Positions 17,623 through 31,187 are shown, counted from the first letter of the stretch. The stretch is 64,000 nucleotides of DNA from Mycobacterium hubeiense (GCF_002838065.1 NZ_PIZU01000018.1:40483-104482); one strand, 5' to 3'. Notes: generated by a model from the letters alone, not told the origin. Translations and numbers: made by a program.

Positions 17623-18546
17623 GTGTCCGCGCTGGCCTTCAGCATCGTCGCACTGCTCCTGGTGGGGCCGGTGCCGGCAATCCTGGCGCGTGCGTCCTGG
17701 CCACTGCGGGCGCCGCGAGCCGCCGTCGTGCTCTGGCAATCCATTGCGCTCGCCGCGGTGCTGTCGGCGTTTTCCGCGGGCATCGCGATCGCCAGCCGGC
17801 TGTTCGTGCCGGGGCCGGACGGTCGCCCCACCGCCACCATCATCAGCGAAATCGATGCGCTCGGCTGGCCGCTGTGGCTGCTCTATGTGGTGGTGCTCGC
17901 GCTGACCCTGCTGATCGGGGCGCGGCTGATGATCGCCGTGGTGCAGGTCGCCATCGCCACCCGCCGCCGCCGGGCCCACCACCGAATGGTCGTCGATTTG
18001 GTGGGCAAGCCGCACCGCAGCAGCGGTCTGCGCGTGCTGGACGTCGATCAGCCGCTCGCCTACTGCCTGCCCGGGGTGCGCAGCCGGGTGGTGGTCAGCG
18101 AAGGCACCTTGACCACGCTGTCGGACCGCGAAGTCGCCGCCATCCTGACTCATGAACGCGCCCACCTGCGCGCCCGCCACGACCTGGTGCTCGAGATGTT
18201 CACCGCGGTGCACGCCGCATTTCCGCGATTTGTCCGCAGCGCCAGCGCGCTGGACGCGGTCAAGTTGCTGATCGAACTGCTCGCCGACGACGCCGCCGTC
18301 CGCGCCACCGGCCCCACTCCCCTGGCCCGGGCCCTGGTCGCCTGCGCCGCCGGTCGACCGCCGTCGGGAGCGCTGGCCGCAGGCGGCCCGACCACGTTGC
18401 TGCGCGTACGCCGGCTCGGCGGCCGAGGCAACAGCCTGGCCCTGGCCGCGAGCGCCTACACCGCCGCGGCCGCCGTGCTCGTGGTGCCCACCGTCGCGCT
18501 TGCGGTGCCGTGGCTCACCGAGTTGCATCGACTCTTCTTCGTGTAA
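17623..18546 (+). CDS. blaR: BlaR-like M56 membrane metalloprotease, no sensor domain
   Basis: The 307-residue product has about four to five membrane segments and the zinc-protease motif HERAH in LTHERAHLRARHD, with a later ELLADDAA supplying the third ligand. It is a member of the M56/BlaR1 family. It ends near the last membrane helix and lacks the C-terminal penicillin-binding sensor domain of staphylococcal BlaR1, as does Rv1845c. It presumably cleaves BlaI or a relay protein after a signal sensed elsewhere. The GTG start lies 14 bases after blaI, so the two form an operon. Confidence 0.9.
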   Translation: MSALAFSIVALLLVGPVPAILARASWPLRAPRAAVVLWQSIALAAVLSAFSAGIAIASRLFVPGPDGRPTATIISEIDALGWPLWLLYVVVLALTLLIGARLMIAVVQVAIATRRRRAHHRMVVDLVGKPHRSSGLRVLDVDQPLAYCLPGVRSRVVVSEGTLTTLSDREVAAILTHERAHLRARHDLVLEMFTAVHAAFPRFVRSASALDAVKLLIELLADDAAVRATGPTPLARALVACAAGRPPSGALAAGGPTTLLRVRRLGGRGNSLALAASAYTAAAAVLVVPTVALAVPWLTELHRLFFV

Positions 18547-18587
18547 CGAAACCCCCTGTGCCACAACAAAACAATGAAAGGCGCCGT

Positions 18588-21573
<2,986 letters not shown>

Positions 21574-21757
21574 GCCGTTAATATGGTTCTTTCCTGACGA
21601 GTTCAAGCGAAAGGGATCACGTGCCGCAGGCACCCGCCGAGGCCCCCGGTTCTGATCGGGCCTGCCGGACACCGCGGCCAGCCCACGAGCCGTCCGAGTC
21701 CGAACCTTCCTCTAGTCAGCCGGGCACAGGGCCCGGCGAACATGGGGTCGCGACACG

Positions 21758-23113
21758 ATGAACGTCGCGTTGTCGCTGCTTTCCCTGCTGGCGTTCGTGG
21801 CGCTCACCGCGGGGACAGCGGTGTTCGTGGCCGCGGAATTCTCGCTGACGGCGCTCGAGCGCAGCACGGTCGAGGCCAATGCGCGCAGCGGTGACCGCCG
21901 GGACCAGATGGTGCGGCGTGCCCATCGCACGCTGTCGTTCCAGTTGTCGGGCGCGCAGGTCGGTATTTCGATCACCACTCTGGCCACCGGTTTCCTGGCC
22001 GAGCCGGTGGTGGCGCGGCTGCTGCACCCGGGGCTGGACGCGCTGGGACTCCCTCCCGCGGTGGCCGGCGGGCTGGCGCTGGTTTTGGCGATCCTGATCG
22101 CGACGTCGCTGTCGATGGTGTTCGGCGAGTTGGTGCCCAAGAACCTCGCCGTGGCCCGGCCGGTGCCGACCGCGCGCGCCTCCGCGGGCCCGCAGCTGTT
22201 GTTCTCGATGCTGTTCACGCCGTTGATCAAGCTGACCAACGGCACCGCGAACTGGATTCTGCGACGGCTGGGCATCGAGCCGGCCGAGGAGCTGCGCTCG
22301 GCGCGCTCGCCGCAGGAGCTGGTGTCGCTGGTACGCACGTCGGCGCGCAGCGGGGCGCTCGATCCGGTCACGGCCGTGCTGGTGGACCGCTCTCTGCGGT
22401 TCGGTGGCCGCACGGCGGAGGAGCTGATGACGCCGCGCTCGAAGATCGAGGCGCTGGAGGCCGACGACACCGTCGCCGATCTGGTGGAGGCCGCGATCAG
22501 GACGGGCTATTCACGCTTCCCGATCACCGACGGCGATCTCGACGAAACCATCGGGGTGGTGCACGTCAAACAGGTTTTCGCGGTGCCGCACGACGAACGG
22601 GCGCGGACCCGGCTGGCCGTGCTGGCGCTGCCTGTGGCCACCGTGCCGTCGACGCTGGACGGAGATGCGGTGATGACGCAGATCCGCGCCAACGGTCTGC
22701 AGACCGCGCTGGTCGTCGACGAATACGGCGGCACCGCGGGCATGGTCACCGTCGAGGACCTGATTGAGGAGATCGTCGGGGATGTCCGCGACGAACACGA
22801 CGACGCCACCCCGGACGTGGTCGCAGCGGGCCGCGGATGGCGGGTGTCGGGGCTGCTGCGCATCGACGAGGTGGCCGCCCAGACCGGATTCCGCGCGCCC
22901 GAGGGCGAATACGAGACGATCGGCGGACTGGTACTCGAGGAGTTGGGCCATATCCCGGAGGCCGGCGAAGCAGTGGAGCTGACGGCATTCGATCCCGACG
23001 GACCGCTCGAGGATCCGGTGCGCTGGCTGGCCACCGTGGTGCGGATGGACGGCCGACGCATCGACGTGCTCGAGTTGACCGAATTGGGCCGGCGGGGAGG
23101 CCACGATGGGTGA
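21758..23113 (+). CDS. CNNM/CorC-type membrane protein with CBS domains (Rv1842c-like)
   Basis: The 451-residue product has an N-terminal DUF21 membrane domain (three to four helices, with [21 protein letters not shown] and [14 protein letters not shown]). A tandem CBS pair follows from about residue 215 ([51 protein letters not shown]), and a C-terminal CorC/HlyC transporter-associated domain ends the protein. Homologues transport or regulate magnesium or other divalent cations; the substrate is not established here. A gap of 184 bases separates it from guaB1. It overlaps the next gene by 8 bases. Confidence 0.9.
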   Translation: MNVALSLLSLLAFVALTAGTAVFVAAEFSLTALERSTVEANARSGDRRDQMVRRAHRTLSFQLSGAQVGISITTLATGFLAEPVVARLLHPGLDALGLPPAVAGGLALVLAILIATSLSMVFGELVPKNLAVARPVPTARASAGPQLLFSMLFTPLIKLTNGTANWILRRLGIEPAEELRSARSPQELVSLVRTSARSGALDPVTAVLVDRSLRFGGRTAEELMTPRSKIEALEADDTVADLVEAAIRTGYSRFPITDGDLDETIGVVHVKQVFAVPHDERARTRLAVLALPVATVPSTLDGDAVMTQIRANGLQTALVVDEYGGTAGMVTVEDLIEEIVGDVRDEHDDATPDVVAAGRGWRVSGLLRIDEVAAQTGFRAPEGEYETIGGLVLEELGHIPEAGEAVELTAFDPDGPLEDPVRWLATVVRMDGRRIDVLELTELGRRGGHDG

Positions 23114-24158
23114 TCTTCTCGGTGTGTTGCTGACGGTGCTCCTGCTCGGCGTCAACGCGTTCTTCGTCGGTTCGGAATTCGCGTTGATCTCGGCCCGCCG
23201 CGACCGGCTGGAGGCGCTGGCCGAACAGGGCAAGAAGAGTGCGGTCACGGTGATCCGGGCCGGCGAGAACCTGTCGCTGATGCTGGCCGGCGCCCAGTTG
23301 GGTATCACGATCTGTTCGATCTTGCTGGGCCGGGTCGGTGAACCCGCGGTCGCGCATCTGCTGGAGAAGCCCTTCCACCTGGTGGGCATCTCGGATGCAG
23401 TGCTGCACACGGTGTCGTTCTTCGTGGCGCTGTCGATCGTGGTGACGCTGCACGTGCTGCTCGGCGAGATGGTGCCGAAGAACATCGCCATCGCCGGCCC
23501 GGAGACCACGGCCATGCTGCTCATCCCGACGTATCTGGTGTGGATTCGCTTGGCCCGGCCGTTGATTGCGTTCTACAACTGGTGCGCCAACGTCACGTTG
23601 CGTGCGGTTCGGGTCCAGCCGCGCGATGAGCTCGAAGTCACGGTCTCGACGGTCGAGTTGTCGGAGATGATCGCCGAATCGCTGTCGGAAGGTCTGCTCG
23701 ATCCCGAAGAGCACGGCCGACTGACCCGCGCCCTGCAGATCCGCACCCGCGTTGTCGACGATGTGGCGGTTCCGCTCGACGAGATCCACGCCGTGCCGGT
23801 CGCCGCCGAGGGCACCGGGCCGACCGTCGGCGCCGTCGAACGGGCGCTGACCGACACTGGGTATTCGCGGTTCCCGGTCGCCGACGCCGCCGGCGAATTC
23901 ATCGGATACCTGCACATCAAGGACGTGCTGGCACTGGCCGACAAACCTGACGCGGTGCTGGATCGGTCCATGGTGCGGCCACTGCCGCGGGTGTCGGCGT
24001 CGTTGCCGCTGCCCGACGCGCTGTCCAAGTTGCGCCGTGACAACGCGCACTTGGCGCTGGTCACCGCTGCGGACGGCCGGGTCACCGCGATGGTCGCGCT
24101 GGAGGACCTGGTCGAGGATCTGGTGGGAACCGTGCGCGATGGGACACATCGTGTCTGA
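23106..24158 (+). CDS. Second CNNM/DUF21-CBS membrane protein (Rv1841c-like)
   Basis: The 350-residue product repeats the architecture of its upstream neighbour: a DUF21 membrane domain ([36 protein letters not shown]) and a CBS pair ([43 protein letters not shown]). It lacks the C-terminal CorC/HlyC domain. Overlap of 8 bases indicates co-translation. The two probably work as a heteromeric pair, with the first carrying the regulatory tail; this is inference. Confidence 0.9.
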   Translation: MGDLLGVLLTVLLLGVNAFFVGSEFALISARRDRLEALAEQGKKSAVTVIRAGENLSLMLAGAQLGITICSILLGRVGEPAVAHLLEKPFHLVGISDAVLHTVSFFVALSIVVTLHVLLGEMVPKNIAIAGPETTAMLLIPTYLVWIRLARPLIAFYNWCANVTLRAVRVQPRDELEVTVSTVELSEMIAESLSEGLLDPEEHGRLTRALQIRTRVVDDVAVPLDEIHAVPVAAEGTGPTVGAVERALTDTGYSRFPVADAAGEFIGYLHIKDVLALADKPDAVLDRSMVRPLPRVSASLPLPDALSKLRRDNAHLALVTAADGRVTAMVALEDLVEDLVGTVRDGTHRV

Positions 24159-25026
24159 TTCCCTTCTGCACGAAGGCGATTGGACGACGCGAGAGCGGGC
24201 CCACCGCGAGCGGGTGCAGCACTTCGTCGAACCACATGTCCAGCGTCAGCGCGCCGGCGTGGCGCATCCGGTCTGGGACTTCCTATTCACCTACTACAAC
24301 GCCCGACCGCGGCATTTGCGCCGCTGGCATCCGGGTTTCGGCGTGGTGCTCGGCGGGCAGGCGGCGCATCGCTACCTCGGCTACAGCGGTTATGGCGCGC
24401 ACCCCGCCGGCGTCACGGTGAGCCGCGACTACCTGCAGGCCCGCGCGGACGCCGTCCGGTTCATCGCCGAGCTGCTGCGCGCCACCGCCGCCCGCCCGGC
24501 CCGGCTGAACTGCTTCGGCCTGCACGAGTGGGCAATGGTGTACCGGGCGTCCACCGTGCGCCACGCCTACGTCCCGCTGCGCCTGGGTGCCGCCGGGACC
24601 GATGCCGTCGTCGAATCAATGCCGTTGCGGTGCAGCCACTTTGACGCGTTTCGCTTCTTCACCGCGCCCGCTGCCAGGCGTAACTCCGACCGGCTCACCC
24701 GCGACCGGCAGATCGCCACCGAACAGCCGGGCTGCCTGCACGCCGGGATGGACCTGTACCGGTGGTCGCTGAAGCTGGGACCGCTGATCGCCTCCGAGCT
24801 GCTGATGGACTGTCTGGAACTGGCCGCCGACGCCCGCGAACTGGACATGCGGGCCAGCCCGTACGATCTGTCCGGCTACGGATTCGCGCCGATCGCCGTC
24901 GAAACGTCGACCGGCCGCGCCGAGTACGTGCGGGCCCAGCAAGAGATTGCTGAGCGGGCCGCACCGTTGCGCGCAACCCTGGCCAACCGGTGTGAGGCGC
25001 TGCTCACGCTGGTCGAGGGCGATTAG
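24139..25026 (+). CDS. Conserved actinobacterial protein often labelled 3-methyladenine DNA glycosylase
   Basis: The product has about 295 residues, is soluble, with no signal peptide or membrane segment. Conserved features are HPVWDFLFTYYNARPRHLRRW, LNCFGLHEWAMVYR, VVESMPLRCSHFDAFRFF, TREQPGC-like ATEQPGCLHAGMDLYRW and ELDMRASPYDLSGYGFAPI. Databases commonly carry the label 3-methyladenine DNA glycosylase for this family, but I see no helix-hairpin-helix or classical glycosylase motif, so the label is weak. The start overlaps the upstream CBS gene: ATG at 24139 or GTG at 24151. A PE_PGRS gene lies in this area of the M. tuberculosis map but is absent here. Confidence 0.72.
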   Translation: MGHIVSDSLLHEGDWTTRERAHRERVQHFVEPHVQRQRAGVAHPVWDFLFTYYNARPRHLRRWHPGFGVVLGGQAAHRYLGYSGYGAHPAGVTVSRDYLQARADAVRFIAELLRATAARPARLNCFGLHEWAMVYRASTVRHAYVPLRLGAAGTDAVVESMPLRCSHFDAFRFFTAPAARRNSDRLTRDRQIATEQPGCLHAGMDLYRWSLKLGPLIASELLMDCLELAADARELDMRASPYDLSGYGFAPIAVETSTGRAEYVRAQQEIAERAAPLRATLANRCEALLTLVEGD

Positions 25027-25078
25027 CCCGCTCGTTACCCACGGGTAAGCTTGGTCGACGGCTGTAGGGAGGAAACAC

Positions 25079-27277
25079 ATGACGGATCGCGTGCCGGTTG
25101 GGAACCTGCGCGTCGCCAAGGTGCTGCACGACTTCATCAACAACGAGGTACTGCCGGGCACCGACCTCGACCCCGACACGTTCTGGTCGGGCGTGGACAA
25201 AGTCGTCGCCGACCTGACGCCCAAGAACCGGGATCTGCTGGCCCGCCGCGACGAACTGCAAGCCCAGATCGACAAGTGGCACCGCCAGCGCGTCATCGAG
25301 CCGATCGATCTCGAGGCGTACAAGCAGTTCCTCGTCGAAATCGGTTATTTGGAGCCCGAACCCGACGACTTCACCATCACCACCTCCGGCGTCGACGACG
25401 AGATCACCACCACCGCCGGCCCGCAGCTGGTCGTGCCCATCCTCAACGCCCGGTTCGCGCTGAACGCCGCCAACGCCCGCTGGGGTTCGCTCTACGACGC
25501 GCTGTACGGCACCGACGTCATCCCGGAAACCGACGGCGCAGAAAAGGGCACCAGCTACAACAAGATTCGCGGCGACAAGGTCATCGCCTACGCCCGCGGC
25601 TTCCTCGACGAGGCGGCGCCGCTGGCCGCCGGATCGTGGAGTGAGGCCACCGGCCTCAAGATTGACGACGGGCAATTGCTGATCTCCTACGGCGACGGCC
25701 TGTCGACCGGGCTGGCCGCCCCGGAGCAGTTCGTCGGCTACACCGGTGAGCTCGGCTCACCGTCGTGGTCGGTGCTGCTGCGCAACCATGGCCTGCACAT
25801 CGAGATCCTCATCGACCCCGAATCCCCCGTCGGCTCCACCGACGCCGCCGGCATCAAAGACGTGGTGCTCGAATCCGCGGTCACCACGATCATGGACTTC
25901 GAGGACTCCGTGGCCGCGGTCGACGCCGACGACAAGGTGCTGGGCTACCGCAACTGGCTGGGCCTGAACAAGGGCGACCTGGCCGAAGAGGTGACCAAGG
26001 ACGGTAAGACGTTCACCCGCGTGCTCAACCAGGACCGCACGTATAAGACCGCCGACGGCGGTGAACTGACGCTGCCCGGCCGCAGCCTGCTGTTCGTGCG
26101 CAACGTCGGCCACCTGATGACCAACGACGCGATCGTCTTCGACAACGGCGACGAGGTGCCCGAGGGCATTCAGGACGCGCTGTTCACCAGCCTGATCGCG
26201 ATGCACGGGCTGAAGTCCGGCGAGGCCAACGGTCCGCTGGTCAACAGCCGCACCGGCTCGATCTACATCGTGAAGCCGAAGATGCACGGACCGGACGAGG
26301 TGGCGTTCACCTGCGAGCTGTTCAGCCGCGTCGAGGACGTGCTCGGGCTGCCGCAGAACACCCTCAAGGTCGGCATCATGGACGAGGAGCGGCGTACCAC
26401 CGTCAACCTCAAGGCATGCATCAAGGCCGCCGCCGACCGCGTCGTGTTCATCAACACCGGCTTCCTGGACCGCACCGGCGACGAGATCCACACCTCGATG
26501 GAGGCCGGGCCGATGATCCGCAAGGGCGCCATGAAGAACAGCACCTGGATCAAGGCCTACGAGGACCAGAACGTCGACATCGGCCTGGCCACCGGGTTTT
26601 CCGGCAAGGCGCAGATCGGCAAGGGCATGTGGGCGATGACCGACCTGATGGCCGACATGGTCGAGCAGAAGATCGGCCAGCCCAAGGCCGGCGCCACCAC
26701 CGCCTGGGTGCCGTCACCGACGGCGGCGACGCTGCACGCCATGCACTACCACCAGGTCGATGTGTTCGCGGTGCACAAGGAGCTGGAAGGCAAGAAGCGC
26801 ACCACGATCGACGAATTGCTCACCATCCCGCTGGCCAAGGAACTGGCCTGGGCGCCCGAGGAGATCCGCGAAGAGGTCGACAACAACTGCCAGTCGATCC
26901 TCGGCTACGTGGTGCGCTGGATCGACGCCGGCGTGGGCTGCTCGAAGGTGCCCGACATCCACAACGTCGCGCTGATGGAGGACCGCGCCACCCTGCGCAT
27001 CTCCAGCCAGCTGCTGGCCAACTGGCTGCGCCACGGCGTCATCACCGAAGACGACGTGAAAGCCAGCCTGCGTCGGATGGCGGCGGTCGTCGACAAGCAG
27101 AACGAGAAGGATCCGGAGTTCCGGCCGATGGCGCCCGACCCCGATGCCAGCGTTGCGTTTCTGGCCGCGCAGGACCTCATCCTGCAGGGCACCGCGCAGC
27201 CCAACGGCTACACAGAACCGATCCTGCACCGGCGCCGTCGGGAATTTAAGGCCAAGGTCGCCGGCCCGCAGCAGTGA
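25079..27277 (+). CDS. glcB: Malate synthase G
   Basis: This 732-residue enzyme condenses glyoxylate with acetyl-CoA to malate, completing the glyoxylate shunt used on fatty acids and acetate. The active-site segment [17 protein letters not shown], the glyoxylate/Mg region [18 protein letters not shown] and the CoA-side motif [23 protein letters not shown] (as [12 protein letters not shown]) are intact. The G-isoform length is correct. An AGGGAGGA precedes the ATG. Matches Rv1837c. Confidence 0.96.
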   Translation: MTDRVPVGNLRVAKVLHDFINNEVLPGTDLDPDTFWSGVDKVVADLTPKNRDLLARRDELQAQIDKWHRQRVIEPIDLEAYKQFLVEIGYLEPEPDDFTITTSGVDDEITTTAGPQLVVPILNARFALNAANARWGSLYDALYGTDVIPETDGAEKGTSYNKIRGDKVIAYARGFLDEAAPLAAGSWSEATGLKIDDGQLLISYGDGLSTGLAAPEQFVGYTGELGSPSWSVLLRNHGLHIEILIDPESPVGSTDAAGIKDVVLESAVTTIMDFEDSVAAVDADDKVLGYRNWLGLNKGDLAEEVTKDGKTFTRVLNQDRTYKTADGGELTLPGRSLLFVRNVGHLMTNDAIVFDNGDEVPEGIQDALFTSLIAMHGLKSGEANGPLVNSRTGSIYIVKPKMHGPDEVAFTCELFSRVEDVLGLPQNTLKVGIMDEERRTTVNLKACIKAAADRVVFINTGFLDRTGDEIHTSMEAGPMIRKGAMKNSTWIKAYEDQNVDIGLATGFSGKAQIGKGMWAMTDLMADMVEQKIGQPKAGATTAWVPSPTAATLHAMHYHQVDVFAVHKELEGKKRTTIDELLTIPLAKELAWAPEEIREEVDNNCQSILGYVVRWIDAGVGCSKVPDIHNVALMEDRATLRISSQLLANWLRHGVITEDDVKASLRRMAAVVDKQNEKDPEFRPMAPDPDASVAFLAAQDLILQGTAQPNGYTEPILHRRRREFKAKVAGPQQ

Positions 27278-27331
27278 CTAGACTGCGGCGCAGGTGATGA
27301 CCGGTAGACGGAAGCGAGTACAGGGGTAGGG

Positions 27332-29512
27332 ATGGGTAGGCACAGCATTCCCGATCCTGACGACTCGCCCGACGAGCGGCCACCCGAGGAACCTTCGGCG
27401 CCGCGGTACGAGCGCGACTACGAACCGGACTACGGGCCCGGGTTCGCAGACTCTCGGGACGCCGGCTATCGCGAACCCGAGTACACCGAGCCTGACTATC
27501 GAGAGTCCCCGTATCGGGAACCTGAGTATCCCGAGCCCGACTACTCCGAGCCCGGCTACCGCCGCGGTGAGTACACCCGTTACGGCGAACCCGAATTCGG
27601 GCCGCCCGAATACCGCGAGTCCCAGTATCGCGAGCCCCAGTATCGCGAACCGGACTTTTACGACGACTATCCCGAACCCGAGCCGGAGGTGAGCACCTCC
27701 CGGTTCGCCAAGCCGCCGACTCCCCCGCCGTCGCCGCCGTCCAAGCACGGGGCCGATTGGGACGGTGGCGAGTGGACCGGCAGCCACCGGGCTGTGGTGT
27801 CGGGGCGGCGCGGCGTCAGCATGGGCGTGATCGCGGCGCTGGTGGCCGTCGTCGTCGTGGTGGGTGCATTCATCCTGTGGCGGTTCTTCGGTGATGCGTT
27901 GTCCAACCGAAGCGATGTCGCGGCGGCCACCTGCGTGGAAGGCGAACTTGCCGTCGCGGTGGTCGCGGATCCGGCCATCGCCGAACCCGTCCAGATCTTG
28001 GCCACCAGATACAACGACACCGCGGATCCAGTCGGTGATCGTTGCGTGAAGGTGCATGTCAAGGCGGTGGAGTCCGATCAGGTGGTCAACGGGTTTGTCA
28101 ACGCCTGGCCCGCCGAACTCGGCGAGCGGCCGGCGCTGTGGATCCCGGCCAGCAAGGTGTCCGAAGCGCGACTCGAAGCGGTGGCCGGCGCCCAGACCAT
28201 CAGCGACAGCCGGTCATTGGTCACCTCACCGGTGTTGTTGGCCATCCGTCCACAGCTCAAAGAAGCTCTCGCGCAGCAGAATTGGGGCACCCTGCCGGAA
28301 CTGCAGACCAATCCCACCGCGCTGGACGCGCTGAATCTGCAGGGCTGGGGATCGCTGAAACTCGCGCTGCCGGTCCGCGGTAACAGCGACGCCTCCTACC
28401 TGGCCGCCGAGGCGGTGGCGGCCGCATCCGCCCCGGCCGGCGCCCCCGCCAGCGCAGGGATTCCAGCGGTCAACACCCTGGTCGGCGGGCAGCCCAAGCT
28501 CTCGGACAACCAGGCCTCCACCGCGATGGACGCCCTGGTGAACGCGTCCGATCCCGCAACTGCACCCGTGCACGCGGTGGTCACCACCGAACAGCAACTC
28601 TTCCAGCGCGGCGCGTCCCTCGACGACGCCAAGAACACGTTGGATTCCTGGCTGCCGCCCGGCCCGACGCCTATCGCCGACTATCCGACCGTGCTGCTCA
28701 GCGGCAACTGGCTGTCCGGAGAACAGGTGACCGCGGCAAGCGAATTCGCCCGGTTCATGCGCAAACCCGAGCAACTCGCCGAACTGGCCAAAGCCGGATT
28801 CCGCACCGAAGGCGGCGAACCTCCACAGAGCGACGTCACCAGTTTCGCCCCGGTGTCGGCCCCGCTTTCGGTGGGCGACAACGCAATGCGCGCGACGCTG
28901 GCCAATGTCCTGACCGCTCCGGCGGCGGCGCAGGGCGCAGCCGTCACGATCATGCTCGATCGGGCAATGCCCACCTCGGAGGGCCCCAACACGCGGATGG
29001 GAAACGTCGTCAACGCGCTGATCCCCCGGATCGAAGCACTCCCGTCGAATGCGGCCGTCGGGCTGTGGACGTTCGACGGCACTGCAGGCATATCCCAGGT
29101 GGCGATGGGCCCGCTCTCGGAACCCGTCGACGGCGCGCCGCGCTCGGAAGCGCTCACCACTGCGCTGGATTCGTTGTCGTCGACGTCGGGCGGCGCGGTG
29201 TCGTTCACCACGCTGCGGCTGGTGTACAACGAGGCGATGGCGAACTTCCGTGAGGGACAAAGCAACTCGGTGTTGGTGATCACCGAGGGGCCACACACCG
29301 ACCAAACGCTGGACGGCCCCGGGCTGCAGGAGTTCATTCGCGATACCTTCGACCCGGCGCGTCCGGTCGCCGTGAACGTCATCGATTTCGGCTCCGACTC
29401 CGACCGGTCCACGTGGGAAGCTGTCGCCCAGACAACCGGCGGCACCTACCAGAACCTCAACAACTCCGCGTCGCCCGAGCTGACCGCGGCGATCACCACA
29501 ATGCTCGGTTAG
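27332..29512 (+). CDS. Membrane-anchored substrate-binding/VWA-like protein with Tyr-Glu-Pro repeats (Rv1836c-like)
   Basis: The 726-residue product has a cytoplasmic N-terminal region of about 120 residues packed with short acidic units such as YREPEY and PDYREP, then one membrane helix (GVIAALVAVVVVVGAFILW, near residues 168-186). A large extracytoplasmic part follows: a domain resembling periplasmic binding proteins (LAVAVVADPAIAEPVQILA), then a C-terminal von Willebrand A-like fold (NVVNALIPRIEALPSNAAVGLWTF in part). The metal-binding DxSxS signature is degenerate (LDRAMPTS). Function unknown; it follows glcB by 54 bases and ends overlapping the stop codon of lipZ. Confidence 0.8.
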   Translation: MGRHSIPDPDDSPDERPPEEPSAPRYERDYEPDYGPGFADSRDAGYREPEYTEPDYRESPYREPEYPEPDYSEPGYRRGEYTRYGEPEFGPPEYRESQYREPQYREPDFYDDYPEPEPEVSTSRFAKPPTPPPSPPSKHGADWDGGEWTGSHRAVVSGRRGVSMGVIAALVAVVVVVGAFILWRFFGDALSNRSDVAAATCVEGELAVAVVADPAIAEPVQILATRYNDTADPVGDRCVKVHVKAVESDQVVNGFVNAWPAELGERPALWIPASKVSEARLEAVAGAQTISDSRSLVTSPVLLAIRPQLKEALAQQNWGTLPELQTNPTALDALNLQGWGSLKLALPVRGNSDASYLAAEAVAAASAPAGAPASAGIPAVNTLVGGQPKLSDNQASTAMDALVNASDPATAPVHAVVTTEQQLFQRGASLDDAKNTLDSWLPPGPTPIADYPTVLLSGNWLSGEQVTAASEFARFMRKPEQLAELAKAGFRTEGGEPPQSDVTSFAPVSAPLSVGDNAMRATLANVLTAPAAAQGAAVTIMLDRAMPTSEGPNTRMGNVVNALIPRIEALPSNAAVGLWTFDGTAGISQVAMGPLSEPVDGAPRSEALTTALDSLSSTSGGAVSFTTLRLVYNEAMANFREGQSNSVLVITEGPHTDQTLDGPGLQEFIRDTFDPARPVAVNVIDFGSDSDRSTWEAVAQTTGGTYQNLNNSASPELTAAITTMLG

Positions 29513-30378
29513 CCCGCGACCTCGAGCAGGCTCAGCGCACTGCGCGCGAACACCTCCGGCACCTCCAGCTGTGGGTAGTGCCCGACTCCGCGTAATTCGA
29601 TGACATCTGCGGCTGGGCGCAATTCCCGCAATCCGTCAAGCACATTCGTGGTGGCGACCGGATCGTCGAGCGCCCATAAGAAGTGCAGCGGCTTGGGCCA
29701 CTCGCGGATCGCGCCGTGCCAGCGGGACGCGTATTGCACGCGTTCGTCGAGGTAGGAGATGAGCAGATGCGCGATGCGGTGGCCGTCGTTGTGGCTCAAC
29801 AGCGCCCACTGGGCGGCGGCTTCCTCGGCTGACAAGGGATGGTTGGTGCCGAACAGTCGCGCGAAGCCACGAGTGAACATCTGCCGGTTGGCCAGTCGCG
29901 CGACGAGCGGGCCCAACGGAGACCGCAACAGGTTCTGAATCGGGCGCAGGCTGGCCCGCTCCAGGATGATGGAGCCGTTGGACAGCACCGCCCGCCGCAG
30001 GTCAAAACGCAAGCGGCCCTGCAGGTCTCGTGCCATCAGTTCGGTGGCCACCGAGGTACCCATATCGTGTGCCACCACGACCACCGGGCCGCTAGTCGTG
30101 TCCGCGACCACCGTCTCCACCAGGTCGGCCTGCTCGAGCAGACTGTATCGGTGCGGCCGGGGCTTGTCCGACAGGCCGAACCCGAGGAAGTCCATGGTCA
30201 GCCACGCGCGATCGCCCAGATGCGGCAACACCATTCGGTAGTCGAACGAGCTCGACGGATAGCCATGCAGCAGCAACACCGTCGGGTCCCTCCCGCCCTG
30301 CGAACGAACGAACAGCGAACCCGGACCGGCCTGCACCCAGCGGCCGGCGTCGCGCCACTGGCAGACGGTCGGTGGCAT
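29509..30378 (-). CDS. lipZ: Alpha/beta-hydrolase of haloalkane dehalogenase/epoxide hydrolase type (LipZ-like)
   Basis: The 289-residue product has the oxyanion motif LLLHGYPSSS and the nucleophile elbow VVAHDMGTSVATEL, in which Asp replaces serine. This is as in epoxide hydrolases and haloalkane dehalogenases rather than lipases. The acid is probably in LWALDDPVAT and the histidine is in RGVGHYPQLEVPE. The product is cytosolic. By position it equals Rv1834 (lipZ). Its stop overlaps the stop of the convergent upstream gene. It marks the left junction of the block that differs from M. tuberculosis. Substrate unknown. Confidence 0.85.
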   Translation of the reverse strand: MPPTVCQWRDAGRWVQAGPGSLFVRSQGGRDPTVLLLHGYPSSSFDYRMVLPHLGDRAWLTMDFLGFGLSDKPRPHRYSLLEQADLVETVVADTTSGPVVVVAHDMGTSVATELMARDLQGRLRFDLRRAVLSNGSIILERASLRPIQNLLRSPLGPLVARLANRQMFTRGFARLFGTNHPLSAEEAAAQWALLSHNDGHRIAHLLISYLDERVQYASRWHGAIREWPKPLHFLWALDDPVATTNVLDGLRELRPAADVIELRGVGHYPQLEVPEVFARSALSLLEVAG

Positions 30379-30411
30379 CACCTGTTCGACGCTAGCAACG
30401 GTTGTGATTTT

Positions 30412-30429
30412 CGAGTAGTGGACTACTCG
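30412..30429. promoter_or_regulatory. Perfect 8-2-8 palindrome between lipZ and the LysM gene
   Basis: CGAGTAGT GG ACTACTCG is an exact dyad in the 86-base divergent region. It lies 34 bases upstream of the lipZ start and 36 bases upstream of the preferred LysM start. The size and symmetry suit a dimeric regulator operator; no regulator gene is adjacent. Confidence 0.5.
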
Positions 30430-30464
30430 TGAAGGGCGCCGCGGGCCGGCGCAAGCTGACGTAC

Positions 30465-31115
30465 ATGACCAACAAATACGAAGTCATCAGCGGCGATACC
30501 CTCTGGGGCCTCGCCGAACGGTTCTACGGCGACGGCCGGCGTCATCTCGTGATCGCAGCCGCCAACGGCCTTGCCGATCCAGCTCACATCGTGGTCGGCC
30601 AGGAGCTGGAGATTCCCTATGTCACCTTCCGTCACCAGGTAAAGGCAGGCGACACGAAAAAGAGCCTGGCCCAACACTTTTACGGCAACGAGAATCTGAG
30701 CGAAGTGTTCGAGATCCCGAACGGCGCCGCCCAGCGTGATCTCATCGTCGGTGAGTGGCTGCTGATTCCCGACCTCGCAAATCCCGGTCACCACACCGTG
30801 GTTGCCGGGGAAACGCTGCCGGTGTTATCGGACCGCTGGTACGGCGACGCCAACCTGTGGCCGATCATCGCGATCGCCAACGAGCTCAGTGACCCCGAAC
30901 CGGCGCCGGACACCGTGTTGATCCGGCCGCGTCTGAACCGGCGTCACACCGTGGTCGCCGGCGATACGCTGTGGAAACTGGTTGGAGACAACTACGGAGA
31001 CTACGGCGACGACCGGACGCTCACCTTGGTGAAGGTTGTCGCGGCGGCGAATCTGATCTCCGATCCGGACCGCATCACTGTCGGGCAGCTCATCTACTTC
31101 CCGTCCTTCGAGTAG
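30465..31115 (+). CDS. Four-LysM-repeat protein without signal peptide
   Basis: The 216-residue product consists almost wholly of four LysM-like modules: [57 protein letters not shown] and [19 protein letters not shown], each closed by a short IP/RP/FP end. LysM domains bind N-acetylglucosamine polymers such as peptidoglycan. There is no signal peptide or membrane helix, so export would need another route or the protein acts inside the cell. The ATG at 30465 and a GTG at 30429 are both possible; the latter overlaps a palindrome. It lies at the left edge of the sulfolipid-type island and ends 85 bases before fadD23. Confidence 0.8.
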   Translation: MTNKYEVISGDTLWGLAERFYGDGRRHLVIAAANGLADPAHIVVGQELEIPYVTFRHQVKAGDTKKSLAQHFYGNENLSEVFEIPNGAAQRDLIVGEWLLIPDLANPGHHTVVAGETLPVLSDRWYGDANLWPIIAIANELSDPEPAPDTVLIRPRLNRRHTVVAGDTLWKLVGDNYGDYGDDRTLTLVKVVAAANLISDPDRITVGQLIYFPSFE

Positions 31116-31187
31116 GGCGGCTGAAGCTGCGGCGCACCGCTTTCCGTGGACTTTCACGGTAAGTACCCGACTCCGGACGGGATTGCC

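Noticed and set aside
22746..24149. 467-codon minus-strand frame opposite the two CBS membrane genes
   Set aside because: Composition is Arg/Gln/His-rich with no domain; both plus-strand genes have strong DUF21/CBS evidence and overlap as an operon.
24139..25026. Firm assignment as 3-methyladenine DNA glycosylase
   Set aside because: The database label is common for this family, but no glycosylase motif is visible, so it is recorded only as a label.
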